Source: Ancylothrix sp036704045
GTDB lineage: Bacteria; Cyanobacteriota; Cyanobacteriia; Cyanobacteriales; Oscillatoriaceae
Assembly: GCA_036704045.1 (NCBI GenBank)
Contig: DATNQM010000039.1
Coordinates: forward strand, 62,001 to 126,000
DNA length: 64,000 bases
Reading direction: 5' to 3'
The first letter of the stretch is position 1; each line of letters begins with the position of its first letter. A model generated the notes under the pieces. That model searched no databases and was not told the origin of the DNA. It saw only the letters and a list, made by a program, of their open reading frames with translations. Below, one piece after another: positions 8,101 to 16,732 of the stretch. The position numbers were made by a program, and so were the translations under genes.

Positions 8101-8846
8101 CTACAAAGCCCAGTATTTTAAAGGATTTACCTGCTGACCTTGACCGGGAACGGCTACCTAAGCACGTTGCAGTTATTATGGATGGTAATGGCCGGTGGGC
8201 CAAGCGTCAAGGGTTGCCCCGGATTGTGGGCCACCGGCGCGGGGTGGATGCCCTAAAAGATTTGTTGCGCTGCTGTCGAGATTGGGGTGTTGGGGCGCTT
8301 ACTGCTTATGCGTTTTCTACGGAAAATTGGGGCCGGCCTTTGGAAGAGGTCGATTTTTTGATGACTCTGTTTGAGCGGGTTCTGCGTCAAGAGTTGCGGG
8401 AAATGATGGAGGAGAATGTCAAGATTAGGTTTGTTGGTAATTTGGATTCGTTGCCAAAGTCTCTGAGGGCTGAAATTGACCGCTCGATGGAAGCTACCCA
8501 ACATAATGAGGGTATTCAGTTTACTGTTGCAACAAATTATGGGGGCCGCCATGAGATTCTACAGGCTTGCCGGTCTATTGCTTCTCTGGTTCAGGAAGGC
8601 AAGGTTCAAGCTGATCAAATTGATGAGGTTTTGTTTGAGAAACATTTATATACGGCGGGTATTTGTGACCCTGATTTACTGATTCGTACTTCTGGAGAAA
8701 TGCGAATTAGTAATTTTTTGTTGTGGCAGGTCGCTTATGCGGAAATTTATATTACTGATACTATGTGGCCTGATTTTGACCGGCCCGCTTTCCACGTTGC
8801 GTTAAGAGATTACCAGCAACGTCAGCGCCGGTTTGGTAAGGTTTGA
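8097..8846 (+). CDS. uppS: Isoprenyl transferase (undecaprenyl diphosphate synthase)
   Basis: cis-prenyltransferase that condenses isopentenyl diphosphate units into the C55 lipid carrier for peptidoglycan and other envelope polymers. The N-terminal motif VIMDGNGRWAKRQG has the catalytic Asp at residue 29. Also present are AYAFSTENWGRP and the C-terminal LLIRTSGEMRISNFLLWQ and YITDTMWPDF blocks. Length 249 is normal. It overlaps cdaA by 4 bp. A GC-rich palindromic dispersed repeat follows the stop codon (8861-8886). Confidence 0.97.
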   Translation: MTTKPSILKDLPADLDRERLPKHVAVIMDGNGRWAKRQGLPRIVGHRRGVDALKDLLRCCRDWGVGALTAYAFSTENWGRPLEEVDFLMTLFERVLRQELREMMEENVKIRFVGNLDSLPKSLRAEIDRSMEATQHNEGIQFTVATNYGGRHEILQACRSIASLVQEGKVQADQIDEVLFEKHLYTAGICDPDLLIRTSGEMRISNFLLWQVAYAEIYITDTMWPDFDRPAFHVALRDYQQRQRRFGKV

Positions 8847-8905
8847 TTGGGTTCTAGGGTTTTGGGGCAGCGGGTTCTGCCCCTACAAAAACCGGCCTGT
8901 AATTT

Positions 8906-9190
8906 CTAAGGGCCAGAAAAAACTGCTTGTTCTACGTCGCTGCGGCTGAGGGAGTATTTGAAGGCTCTCTGGACGTCTGAACCATCAGCACCGGCTTTGA
9001 TGTAGCGTACTGTTAGCTGGTCTATGTCTAGTATGATTTCGGCTTGCCAGTTTGGACGTTCTACTCGCCAGGAATGTAGTTCTGTTCTGTCTTGTTGGCA
9101 ACCTAGGTTAATCAGCCATTTTTCGATTTCGGGTAACGGGTGGTTGTATAGGGGTGTTTCTGCTGGTGGGGTGGTCATAAAGTTGGGCAT
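8906..9190 (-). CDS. DUF3143 family small protein
   Basis: 94-residue protein with the pattern PLYNHPLPEIEKWLINLGC, then LHSWRVERPNWQAEIILD and LTVRYIKAG, which I recognise as the cyanobacterial DUF3143 family of unknown function. There is no signal peptide or membrane segment. It starts 34 bp after the J-domain gene on the same strand, so the two probably form an operon. A second possible start, MTTPP, lies five codons in. Confidence 0.85.
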   Translation of the reverse strand: MPNFMTTPPAETPLYNHPLPEIEKWLINLGCQQDRTELHSWRVERPNWQAEIILDIDQLTVRYIKAGADGSDVQRAFKYSLSRSDVEQAVFSGP

Positions 9191-9224
9191 TGTTTACAAA
9201 AGTTAACTAATATTTTGCTTTTTA

Positions 9225-9791
9225 TTATTGACTTATTTCACTAAATATGCTATGCACTTGAGAATTCAAAGGATTAGAAAAAGTAATTAAAGCTGGTGGG
9301 TTGAGTGTCAGGGTTGGTGGGTGAGTATCGCCTCGTGTGATCCCAACAATGAGGGCGAGGAATAAGCAGCCAAGAAAGGTTAGGCATAACAGAAACAGGG
9401 CAAATATTTCACCGCCAGAAAGAGGCCGGTCGGTGGGGTCTAGGTAAGCTGAGTTTGATTGGTAGGGTTTATTTTTTGGTTGGTTAACCTGGGCAGGTGA
9501 GGAAACGACTATTCGAGAATAGCGAATTTTTTCATCATAAACCATCCGCCTTTCTGGGTTACTGAGGGTGGCGTAAGCTTCGTTGATTTTTTGGAATTTT
9601 TCTTTGGCGTTGTCGGGGCTAAGTTCGGTGGTGTCGGGATGGTAACGTTTACTAAGTTCCCAGTAAGCTCGCCGAATCTCAATAGCAGAGGCAGAAGGGT
9701 GTAACCCCAGAATATTGTAGTAGGAGTTGTGCTGGCTATGTTCGAGCAGCTTTTGGTATTGGGTTTTTGCGGTGCCTCTATTGTGTGTCAC
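9225..9791 (-). CDS. J-domain protein with one membrane segment
   Basis: Co-chaperone of the DnaJ class, expected to stimulate the ATPase of a DnaK partner. The J domain covers residues ~23-90, with YYNILGLHPSASAIEIRRAY, the HPD tripeptide at 51-53 and KFQKINEAYATLSNPERR. It lacks the Gly/Phe, zinc and C-terminal domains of true DnaJ. A hydrophobic helix at ~128-150 (FALFLLCLTFLGCLFLALIV) would anchor it to a membrane. Likely co-transcribed with the DUF3143 gene downstream. Partner and client are unknown. Confidence 0.9.
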   Translation of the reverse strand: MTHNRGTAKTQYQKLLEHSQHNSYYNILGLHPSASAIEIRRAYWELSKRYHPDTTELSPDNAKEKFQKINEAYATLSNPERRMVYDEKIRYSRIVVSSPAQVNQPKNKPYQSNSAYLDPTDRPLSGGEIFALFLLCLTFLGCLFLALIVGITRGDTHPPTLTLNPPALITFSNPLNSQVHSIFSEISQ

Positions 9792-10028
9792 TGAAGCTTT
9801 TCCGTGCTTAGTGTGGTTTGGTGTTTGACTATTTTAACGAGGTTCGCGGTTGTTTGCAGTATCTTCTTGGTGGCTTAGGCTAATAAAAACGGTAGTTTGC
9901 CGGTTTTTCCATCTTTTCTGTTTTCTATCTTGGTGCGGAGAGGTTTAAATTTGAATGAATATTTAAGGTAAATATTTAGCGTAAAATTCTCTCAAGACCT
10001 TTCCCAACCCAAAATATAATAATTTTTC

Positions 10029-11372
10029 TTAAGCTGTCACCCCTCTTTTCTCTAACACCACTCCAAAAATACCTGCCAATAACAACCACCCTAAAAGATT
10101 CACCCGCAAATCAAACAACGTTACATCAAACAAATGAAAAGCTGTAGTTGCAAAAAAAGCAATTAAACAAGTAAAAAATATCAAACGATCAGCCGCAGTA
10201 TCAAAATACTTTTCGGCCCTAAACAACAACAAACCCTGGCCCAAAATCCAACCTATTAGACCACAAAAAAACAACGTCGCCGGCAAGCCAGTTTCATAAC
10301 TCAACATCAAAAATAAATTGTGGGGATGTTGCGGCCATTCCAAAGATTGACCTTTATACATTAAAGCAAATTCTTGATAATAATGGGCTGGAAAATTAAT
10401 AAAACCCCAACCAGTAAAAGGCCGAGACAAAGTACCATTCCAGGCAAAATTCCACTGCGTAATTCTTAAAGTTGGTGTTGGTCTAACAAACAACTCATCG
10501 GTTAACCTTGCCCAAACATATTTAGGCACAATTAACCGTAACTGTTGACGTACAGGATCAGGACCAAAAGCCGATAAAAAAACCACACCAGCCCCGCCAA
10601 CAAACCCCGCCACTAATAACCGCCAACCGGCATAAAAAGCAAACACTAAACAGGCAATTACTGCCAAACCCCAAGCATTCCGAGAATTCGTTAAAACTAA
10701 TCCAATTCCATTTAACAAAACCGCCAATGTTAAAAACGTAAATTTCCCGTATTCCCGATACCCCGGCTTTACCTGAAAAGGAAAAATAGGCTTAAATAAC
10801 CATGTAATAGCTTGAGAATTTTCTAGCCATAAACCGACAGAAAAAATAAATGTAATCACCAAATAATTAGCCAAAACATTCGCGTACTCAAACACCGAAG
10901 ACATCCGCCCCAAAGGATTACCTCCTGGTGCCAAAATCCAATTAATTACAGCCCCCAAAAAAATTATCGGCCCCTTCCAACCCAAAAACAACTGACCCAA
11001 ACCAATCAAAATCACCGGCACAGAACCTATCACCAAAATCCAAGCAATACGCCGCAACTGTTCTGTAGTTTTCAGTAACAAACTAAACCCAGAAAAAATA
11101 GCAAAATAAGGTAAAAAATTAAACAAACCCAAAAAAGAATTACCAGGATTATCCGAAAAAAAACAAATAAAAAATAACCAACCGGCCAAAATAGCCAAAC
11201 CCCGATTAACAGGAAGCCGACGAATATCTTTAAAATTTCCTCGCCAACTAATCAACAAAGCCAAAATAACAAAAACCGCACCCAAAAGCGGACTCAAAGG
11301 CAAAAAAAATAGACCTATTTGGGCGCAGTTCCAAGGAGATTTTAGACTTGACAAACTTAAACTTTTATTCAT
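10029..11372 (-). CDS. O-antigen ligase/polymerase-like polytopic membrane protein
   Basis: 447-residue integral membrane protein with about ten hydrophobic segments. A Wzy_C-like region has LTNSRNAWGLAVIACLVFAF followed by a long periplasmic loop with WPQHPHNLFLMLSYETG, the His-containing loop typical of O-antigen ligases and polymerases. Likely role is joining or polymerising surface polysaccharide. IctB (once called a bicarbonate transporter) belongs to the same superfamily but has a different N-terminus, so I do not use that name. It lies 33 bp after the YaaW-like gene, so probably one operon. No glycosyltransferases are nearby. Confidence 0.82.
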   Translation of the reverse strand: MNKSLSLSSLKSPWNCAQIGLFFLPLSPLLGAVFVILALLISWRGNFKDIRRLPVNRGLAILAGWLFFICFFSDNPGNSFLGLFNFLPYFAIFSGFSLLLKTTEQLRRIAWILVIGSVPVILIGLGQLFLGWKGPIIFLGAVINWILAPGGNPLGRMSSVFEYANVLANYLVITFIFSVGLWLENSQAITWLFKPIFPFQVKPGYREYGKFTFLTLAVLLNGIGLVLTNSRNAWGLAVIACLVFAFYAGWRLLVAGFVGGAGVVFLSAFGPDPVRQQLRLIVPKYVWARLTDELFVRPTPTLRITQWNFAWNGTLSRPFTGWGFINFPAHYYQEFALMYKGQSLEWPQHPHNLFLMLSYETGLPATLFFCGLIGWILGQGLLLFRAEKYFDTAADRLIFFTCLIAFFATTAFHLFDVTLFDLRVNLLGWLLLAGIFGVVLEKRGVTA

Positions 11373-11405
11373 TCCTTCAAATCTAAAACCTAATATTTAA
11401 AATCC

Positions 11406-12299
11406 TCAAGCCCATTCCCAGCACTCCGCACGAGTTAAACGAATTTGAGCCAAAGCAAAAACCGTCGGAATAATCCGCGCATAATTAGTAGCAATAGCCC
11501 GCCAACCCAAATCAGCCAAAAACCAAGTCCAAAGCACCGGTCCCACAAAAGATAACATTGTCCGAACAGCCCCATAACGAGCCGCAGCCACCGTCATACC
11601 TTGTTTAGCCGCCTGAACCGCCACATATTTTTCTACCCCCGCAGCCGCCACAGAACCGCCCAAAGCCAGCGTTTCTTTAGCAATTTGATATTGAGCAAAT
11701 TGAATGGCAAACTGGCGAGCAAATTGTTGTAGCAAAAAGGGTTGAATGACAGAGGAAACCGCCAAAGCACTACCGCCTTTAAAAAACAAACTAAAAGGAT
11801 TTTTCTGCACAGAAAGCGGTAAAGGTTCAGAAAAATTTGATTTTGCCAAAGCTTTTTGCACTCTTAGCGTCAGTGCTTGTTGTTCAGCCACCGGCAAATT
11901 TTGCCAAGCTTGACCAATCAAAAACAAAAACACCTCAGCCTCTAAATCAGTTGTTGAGATTTTAATAGAAAAAGGAATTTTCAAATAGCGGCAAACTTTA
12001 ATCAAAGCTTGTCGATAAGTCACCTCAGAAGTGCTACCCCGTAAAACCGTTATTCCATCCGCAGCCAAATAGCGAAATCTTTGCTCAATCGCATCTAACC
12101 ACGAGCAACGATCTCTGCTTTTGATATCAATCGGTTCGGGCGTTTGCACATAATCTAAGGGATTGAACCGGCGACAAAACAGAATATCAGTTAACTGCTG
12201 TAATTCTTCATCGGTTGCCAATTCCAACGCTGAGCGTAGCTCGTCCAAAGTCAGCTTCCTCCTGCGACAGTAGGCACGGACAGGCGGTGTTTTCCGCAC
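11406..12299 (-). CDS. YaaW/UPF0174-like protein
   Basis: 297 residues from a GTG start, with an AGGTGAG ribosome site 12 nt upstream. The N-terminal half has LRSALELATDEELQQLTDILF and RRFNPLDYV, resembling the YaaW (UPF0174) family. The second half has Ala/Gly-rich hydrophobic helices (GGSVAAAGVEKYVAVQAAKQ; MLSFVGPVLWTWFLADLGW), so membrane association is likely. Function unknown in any organism I can recall. It precedes the O-antigen-ligase-like gene by 33 bp, suggesting co-expression. Family assignment is moderately sure. Confidence 0.65.
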   Translation of the reverse strand: MRKTPPVRAYCRRRKLTLDELRSALELATDEELQQLTDILFCRRFNPLDYVQTPEPIDIKSRDRCSWLDAIEQRFRYLAADGITVLRGSTSEVTYRQALIKVCRYLKIPFSIKISTTDLEAEVFLFLIGQAWQNLPVAEQQALTLRVQKALAKSNFSEPLPLSVQKNPFSLFFKGGSALAVSSVIQPFLLQQFARQFAIQFAQYQIAKETLALGGSVAAAGVEKYVAVQAAKQGMTVAAARYGAVRTMLSFVGPVLWTWFLADLGWRAIATNYARIIPTVFALAQIRLTRAECWEWA

Positions 12300-12549
12300 T
12301 GTAACCCGTTCTCACCTATTCTACTATTGTGTTTGGGTTATGACGTTTTATTAGCTACGAACTAAAAATTTTTTTTAACCAAACTTGCCTCTAGCCGTCT
12401 TTCCAAGAAGGAAACGGGGAAAAGAATGTTATAAATTTGTAATCTCCACTCAACAGACAAATTAATCTTCTCTCCCTTCCTTTTAGGGAATTCTGCTCTG
12501 GGTTAGGTGGATTAAGGTTAAAGCCTCCAGAAACTCAAAATAGCAATCT

Positions 12550-13677
12550 ATGACCGAAATTTTAGATGTAGCCGTCATTGGTGCCGGTGTTAGTGGTTTA
12601 GTTTGTGCTTCATTGTTAAGGTTGGCCGGCTACTCTGTAGCAGTGATCGAAAAATCGCGCGGTGTCGGCGGACGACTGGCCACCAGGCGGATTAGCGACA
12701 CAGTAGCAGATCACGGTGCTCGCTACCTTGAACCCAAAGGCGATTTGTTGCAAGGTTTAATTCACGAATTATCCGAACATCTCATCATTCAACCCTGGAC
12801 AGATACCACCTACCTCTGGGAACCTACAACCGCTAACCTTTCCCCAGCTACATCTAACAACTGGACAATTTATTATGCCGCCCCCCAGGGCATGAATAGC
12901 ATCGGCAAATTTTTGGCCAGCGGCTTAGATATTTTTAAAAGCAGGCGTCTCATTGCTATGACACCAACTTCTGAGAAAACTTGGGATCTCACCCTCGAAG
13001 TTGCGGGCAACCCAGAACCGGCCACCGAACACCTCCAAGCCAAAGCGGTTATCCTCGCCATTCCAGCCCCCCAAGCCGTCCCTCTAATTGAACCAAATAA
13101 ATTTTTTTTTCCTATTGACTTTTTCTCTGATTTATGCTCTGTTGAATATGATGCTTGCTTAAGTGTCATGGCCGGCTACCAGCCAAACCACTCCAGCGAT
13201 TTAAACCAACGAGCAACCGTGTGGCGCAGTGTCAAGTTTCCAGAAAATTATGACTTAGCGTGGGCCGGTTGGGATAGCAGCAAACGTTCCTTATCGAAAC
13301 AGCCCCTTTTTGTCTTTCACAGCAGCCCAGAATATGCCCAAAAATATTTGGATGAACCAGACTTACAACCAGCTGCTACACACCTATTAAACTTAGCAAG
13401 CCAATCTTTAATGACTTGGTTAAATACTCCCGAATGGGTGCAAATTCATCGCTGGCGGTATGCTTTTGTCCGCCAACCCATTCCCCAACTTTTTTTAAGT
13501 TCTGCAAACGTTGCCCCAGTAGTTTGTTGCGGAGATTGGTGTGCCGGTGGGCAAATTGAAGCCGCCTTAAAATCTGGAATCGCTGCCGCAGGTGAGACAA
13601 ATACTCACCTACAGCAGCGATCACTACCCAAAGGAGAGTTGTGGAATCTTATTGCACGCGCTTATCAATCAAACTAA
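12550..13677 (+). CDS. FAD/NAD(P)-dependent oxidoreductase (renalase-like)
   Basis: Flavoprotein with the Rossmann ADP-binding motif VAVIGAGVSGLVCASLL at the N-terminus, followed by VIEKSRGVGGRLATRR (the second FAD motif of the amine-oxidase/renalase group). A C-terminal FAD-contact motif VCCGDWCAGGQIEAALKSG is also present. At 375 residues the length fits. Substrate cannot be read from the sequence. Cyanobacterial members are commonly annotated only as NAD(P)/FAD-dependent oxidoreductases. Convergent with the KGG gene. Confidence 0.85.
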   Translation: MTEILDVAVIGAGVSGLVCASLLRLAGYSVAVIEKSRGVGGRLATRRISDTVADHGARYLEPKGDLLQGLIHELSEHLIIQPWTDTTYLWEPTTANLSPATSNNWTIYYAAPQGMNSIGKFLASGLDIFKSRRLIAMTPTSEKTWDLTLEVAGNPEPATEHLQAKAVILAIPAPQAVPLIEPNKFFFPIDFFSDLCSVEYDACLSVMAGYQPNHSSDLNQRATVWRSVKFPENYDLAWAGWDSSKRSLSKQPLFVFHSSPEYAQKYLDEPDLQPAATHLLNLASQSLMTWLNTPEWVQIHRWRYAFVRQPIPQLFLSSANVAPVVCCGDWCAGGQIEAALKSGIAAAGETNTHLQQRSLPKGELWNLIARAYQSN

Positions 13678-13699
13678 AAAATCGAAATCCATTTTCGAT
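13676..13699 (-). terminator. Rho-independent terminator of the KGG gene
   Basis: Read on the minus strand: stem ATCGAAA-TTTCGAT (arms 13693-13699 and 13681-13687) with a 5-nt loop, followed by TTTTT (13680-13676). It overlaps the stop codon of the convergent oxidoreductase gene. Confidence 0.6.
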
Positions 13700-13718
13700 A
13701 AACAATAAGAATTTCGCA

Positions 13719-13746
13719 TTAACCCCTATTTAGGATAAGGGGTTAA
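13719..13746. terminator. Palindromic hairpin between convergent genes
   Basis: TTAACCCC (13719-13726) and GGGGTTAA (13739-13746) form perfect arms just after the KGG gene stop. There is no T-run on either side. It is probably an additional transcription or RNA-stability element. Confidence 0.45.
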
Positions 13747-13750
13747 TAGC

Positions 13751-14140
13751 TTACTCCTCTTCACTTGTACTTTGTTTTTCTTCGGTATTAGCGGTTTTGC
13801 TATTATTTGTATTTTTATGGCTTTGTTGGCCGCCTTTTTTACCGATTTCTGACATATGTTCCCGGTCTTTGCTAACAGCTTCTCCTCCTTTTCTGCCAAT
13901 AGCAGACATATGTTCGCGGTTTCGGCTAACAGCCTCCCCACCTTTTTTACCAATGCGTGCCATGTGTTCGCGGTTTTTGCTTACCGCTTCCCCGCCTTTT
14001 CGGCCGGCTTCCCTAGCTTCTTCGGGGGTAAACTCGTGTGCGGTGCCTTTTTGATGTGCGGCGTGTCCGCCTTTGCTAGCTATTTGACGCTGCTTTTCTG
14101 CATCCATCGAGGCAAATCCGCGTTTGCTCTTCTCTGCCAT
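13751..14140 (-). CDS. KGG-repeat stress-type protein
   Basis: 129-residue hydrophilic protein with five KGG motifs, the Pfam KGG/GsiB-like repeat of general-stress proteins. The central part is three near-identical 18-residue units (KGGEAVSKNREHMARIGK and variants), so the DNA is a 54-bp tandem repeat (about 13,845-14,005). The tail is Ser/Glu/Asn-rich. No membrane or catalytic motif. Related proteins are induced by desiccation, salt or starvation, but the exact role is unknown. Upstream lies a 612-bp space with a 9-bp-arm palindrome that could be an operator. A shorter overlapping frame is just the repeat read out of phase. Confidence 0.88.
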   Translation of the reverse strand: MAEKSKRGFASMDAEKQRQIASKGGHAAHQKGTAHEFTPEEAREAGRKGGEAVSKNREHMARIGKKGGEAVSRNREHMSAIGRKGGEAVSKDREHMSEIGKKGGQQSHKNTNNSKTANTEEKQSTSEEE

Positions 14141-14752
14141 TCTCTTGCTCCTTTTTTCGTGAAAGCTTGTTCAATAAATAGCTGATCCTAGACTCATCCT
14201 AATAATCCATTGCATCCTCTTCATCTTTCTACAGACTCATCTCTACCCACTTATTTTTTCAGCCCAAAGGCATATCAGAATTAAGGCGTTATCAGCTTTC
14301 CGCCATCAAAAAACAATTTTTTGACTAAAAGTCTTTGCCAACAGCGCATTAATTTTGTCATAAAAGGCTGGTCTGTTTGGATACTTGTTTTTCCTTAAAA
14401 AAAATCAGGATTGGTCAAGTAAACATACTTGAATTATTCAAGTATTTATGTTGGATGTGGGGGACGTTAGTTTAAGCAGGAAGCTATGGTCGCTTACTTG
14501 TTTTAATTTTACATGAAATTGCTAAAAAATAACAACCCTCAATTTAGTCCAAGCTTTGTGGAGTAAAAAGCACTATCAAACCCCATATCAGTCTCTCGCA
14601 GACCGAATGCCAAAAAACTATCAAAATTTTAAAAAGCTTATCTCCATAGCATAAAATTATATTCCTCTATCCATAAGGAGCTATTGTAAAGCCAAAAAAT
14701 TAGCTTCTTAGCGCTGTTGATGAAACTAAAAAATTTTCTAGTTTAAACTTTA
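14141..14752. other. 612-bp intergenic region upstream of the KGG gene
   Basis: No gene found. It should contain the KGG-gene promoter and the 3' end of the upstream cca transcript. The only clear structure is the palindrome at 14425-14445. The rest is AT-rich with short homopolymer runs. Confidence 0.5.
14425..14445. promoter_or_regulatory. Perfect palindrome, possible operator
   Basis: ATACTTGAA-TTA-TTCAAGTAT: 9-bp perfect arms with a 3-nt spacer, 285 bp upstream of the KGG start. The two half-sites are ~12 bp apart centre to centre, fitting a dimeric DNA-binding protein. No T-run follows, so it is not a terminator. The regulator is unknown. Confidence 0.4.
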
Positions 14753-16018
14753 TTATTCGTTACAAGAGATTTTTAACAACTCTCTAGCATATTCCAGCGC
14801 CTCTTGTTGGTTGAAAATTCGACCCTCAGCCACAGAAATGCTAATTTCTGTTAACAGTTGACCTACTTGTGGACTAGGCGTTAAATTAAGCGCCTTGATT
14901 AAATCATTTCCACTAATTGGCAATTGTGGATAAGCCACCAAATCATCAGCGTTAAAAAACCGGCCCACCAAACCTACCACTCTCAACACCGGCACACCCA
15001 AAGCCACCGCCACCACCGCTAAGACAGGAAAAGCTGATCCTAAATTCCGAAACAAAAAATACTCATCGCGGATAGACAAACATTCCGCCTTCAAAACCAG
15101 CGGCAAATTTCTTATTACCGCAAGCGCCGCTTGAATTTCAGCCCGACTATACTTTAAGTTTAAAAGTTGTTCCTCCGCCTTAACTTCGTCAAAACCTACC
15201 AAACAAACTAGCTTAGCAATTGCTATTAAAGGCGTTTTTATCCCCTCACGGATATTTTTAGCCAATTCTGCCGCAATTTTCGGTTCTCTTTCCTTTAATA
15301 GAATAGCTGCACTGTCCACTTTGGCCAGTAAAGAAACTTTTGTTTCTGTAGAACTTAACCAAACGGCCAATAAACCATCTTCATATAAAGCTTCTAGCTG
15401 TTTAGTTCCTTCAACTGTTGGTAGTAAATAAGCCAATTCTGCCCTTACTCGTTCTGCTGCCACATTTCCCAGTAATAATGCCCGTTCGCGGATAGCTGTT
15501 TTTGTCGCTGGTTCAATGGTAAAACTCAATTGTGAAGCTTGTCGGTAAGCGCGCAACAACCGTAAAGGATCATCTTCTAAATTACTAGGAGAGATCATTT
15601 TAATTAAACCGGCCTGCAAATCATTACAACCCTCCAAAGGATCAATAAAAACACCCGAAAAAGGATTGTAAGCAATAGCATTAATTGTAAAATCGCGCCG
15701 GTGTAAATCGGTTTCTAAACAACCTCCCTCCTGCTGAGCAAAATCTACTGTTGCACCGGCAAACACCACCCTTGCAATATGCCGAGAAGCATCCAATACG
15801 ACAAAACCTGCTTTATAGTGATTAGCAACTTTTTTCGCCGTTTCAATTGCCGCAGTTGGTATCACAAAATCAAGATCCAGATATTCCCTTTTTCTTCCCA
15901 ACAAAGCATCTCGCACAGAACCACCAACTAAACAAGTAGCCGGAGGTAAAAATTCTAAGCTAAAAGGCCAATTTTCAGGAGAAAGAGCAGAAATCGCTGT
16001 TGAGGGAAATTGCATCAC
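14753..16018 (-). CDS. cca: CCA tRNA nucleotidyltransferase
   Basis: Class II nucleotidyltransferase that adds or repairs the 3' CCA of tRNAs. Head domain: LVGGSVRDALLGR (GGS at 32-34, RD at 36-37), the metal-binding pair in YLDLDFVIP (D48, D50), then RRDFTINAIAYNP and DPLRLLRAYRQASQL. The C-terminal half is helical, as in the family. Length 421 is normal. The tRNA-Ser gene in this window lacks an encoded CCA, so such an enzyme is needed. Some cyanobacteria split CC- and A-adding activities between two enzymes; this cannot be decided here. Confidence 0.93.
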   Translation of the reverse strand: MMQFPSTAISALSPENWPFSLEFLPPATCLVGGSVRDALLGRKREYLDLDFVIPTAAIETAKKVANHYKAGFVVLDASRHIARVVFAGATVDFAQQEGGCLETDLHRRDFTINAIAYNPFSGVFIDPLEGCNDLQAGLIKMISPSNLEDDPLRLLRAYRQASQLSFTIEPATKTAIRERALLLGNVAAERVRAELAYLLPTVEGTKQLEALYEDGLLAVWLSSTETKVSLLAKVDSAAILLKEREPKIAAELAKNIREGIKTPLIAIAKLVCLVGFDEVKAEEQLLNLKYSRAEIQAALAVIRNLPLVLKAECLSIRDEYFLFRNLGSAFPVLAVVAVALGVPVLRVVGLVGRFFNADDLVAYPQLPISGNDLIKALNLTPSPQVGQLLTEISISVAEGRIFNQQEALEYARELLKISCNE

Positions 16019-16200
16019 AAAAAATCCAAAGAGGAAACAGTGCCAAAAATATAAAAATTCGCGTTAAATTATTGTAATCACACCTCTTTATTAAAGCAAA
16101 GCACAAGCGCCTGAAATAAAAATTTTGCCCCTATCTTGCCTTAATCGTCAACTCTCAGATTTTTAAGCAACTCTTTTGAAAAGTTACGAGGTTTTGGATC

Positions 16201-16485
16201 ATGTGTATTTGTGTAAATTGCCATTATGTAGACCGCTGCATTACATACCACATGGTAGAAGAACAGCACGAACAGCCTCACTTGAGCCCTACGCCAGATT
16301 TTGAGCCTATTGAACCCACAATTAATGTTAACCACTCCTTCCCCGAAGTCGTTGTAACAGACGATGGTCGTATTGTTCAGATCGGCGACTTTGGGAAAGA
16401 ATGGGATGTGGTAGGTTGTTTAAGCTTTAAAGAAGAAACTGGCAAATGGTCGCGCTTGCGTCCTGGGGAATTGATTCCTACTTAA
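16201..16485 (+). CDS. ycf34: Ycf34 family iron-sulfur protein
   Basis: 94-residue protein starting MCICVNCHYVDRCITYH, with the conserved cysteines C2, C4, C7 and C13, followed by EEQHEQPHL. This matches the Ycf34 family of cyanobacteria and red-lineage plastids. Family members are reported to bind an Fe-S cluster and to influence photosynthetic electron transport. Cytosolic, no signal peptide. It stands alone, with a stem-like GAGACG/CGTCTC pair downstream (16511-16539). Confidence 0.93.
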   Translation: MCICVNCHYVDRCITYHMVEEQHEQPHLSPTPDFEPIEPTINVNHSFPEVVVTDDGRIVQIGDFGKEWDVVGCLSFKEETGKWSRLRPGELIPT

Positions 16486-16642
16486 ACAAGTTTTGTGCAA
16501 ATAAATTTTTGAGACGTGATATTTTTGTAATTGCGTCTCGAAAAACTTATTATTTGCCATGAATTGATACTTGAAAGTACCAAAAATATCATGTATATTT
16601 TATTTGTCAAATCTACTTAAAGAAGTTATAGCAAATCTATAT

Positions 16643-16661
16643 CTCCCTTTCTAAGGGGGAG
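16643..16661. repeat. Short hairpin repeat (CTCCCTTTCTAAGGGGGAG)
   Basis: Small inverted repeat between ycf34 and the DUF427 gene. It resembles the CCCCCCTTAAAAAGGGGG element at 58331-58348, so the two probably belong to one dispersed family. No T-tail of note. Confidence 0.45.
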
Positions 16662-16732
16662 TTTAAGGTGGTGCGGCTTCCTTGAACTGTAGTAATAATT
16701 AGGGAAATTGGTATTAGGAGAAAACTATAAAA

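Noticed and set aside
10029..11372. Annotation as IctB bicarbonate transporter
   Set aside because: The N-terminus and length do not match IctB as I remember it. O-antigen ligase/polymerase superfamily is the safer call.
13840..14005. Possible CRISPR array
   Set aside because: The 54-bp repeats have no unique spacers. They encode the KGG units in frame.
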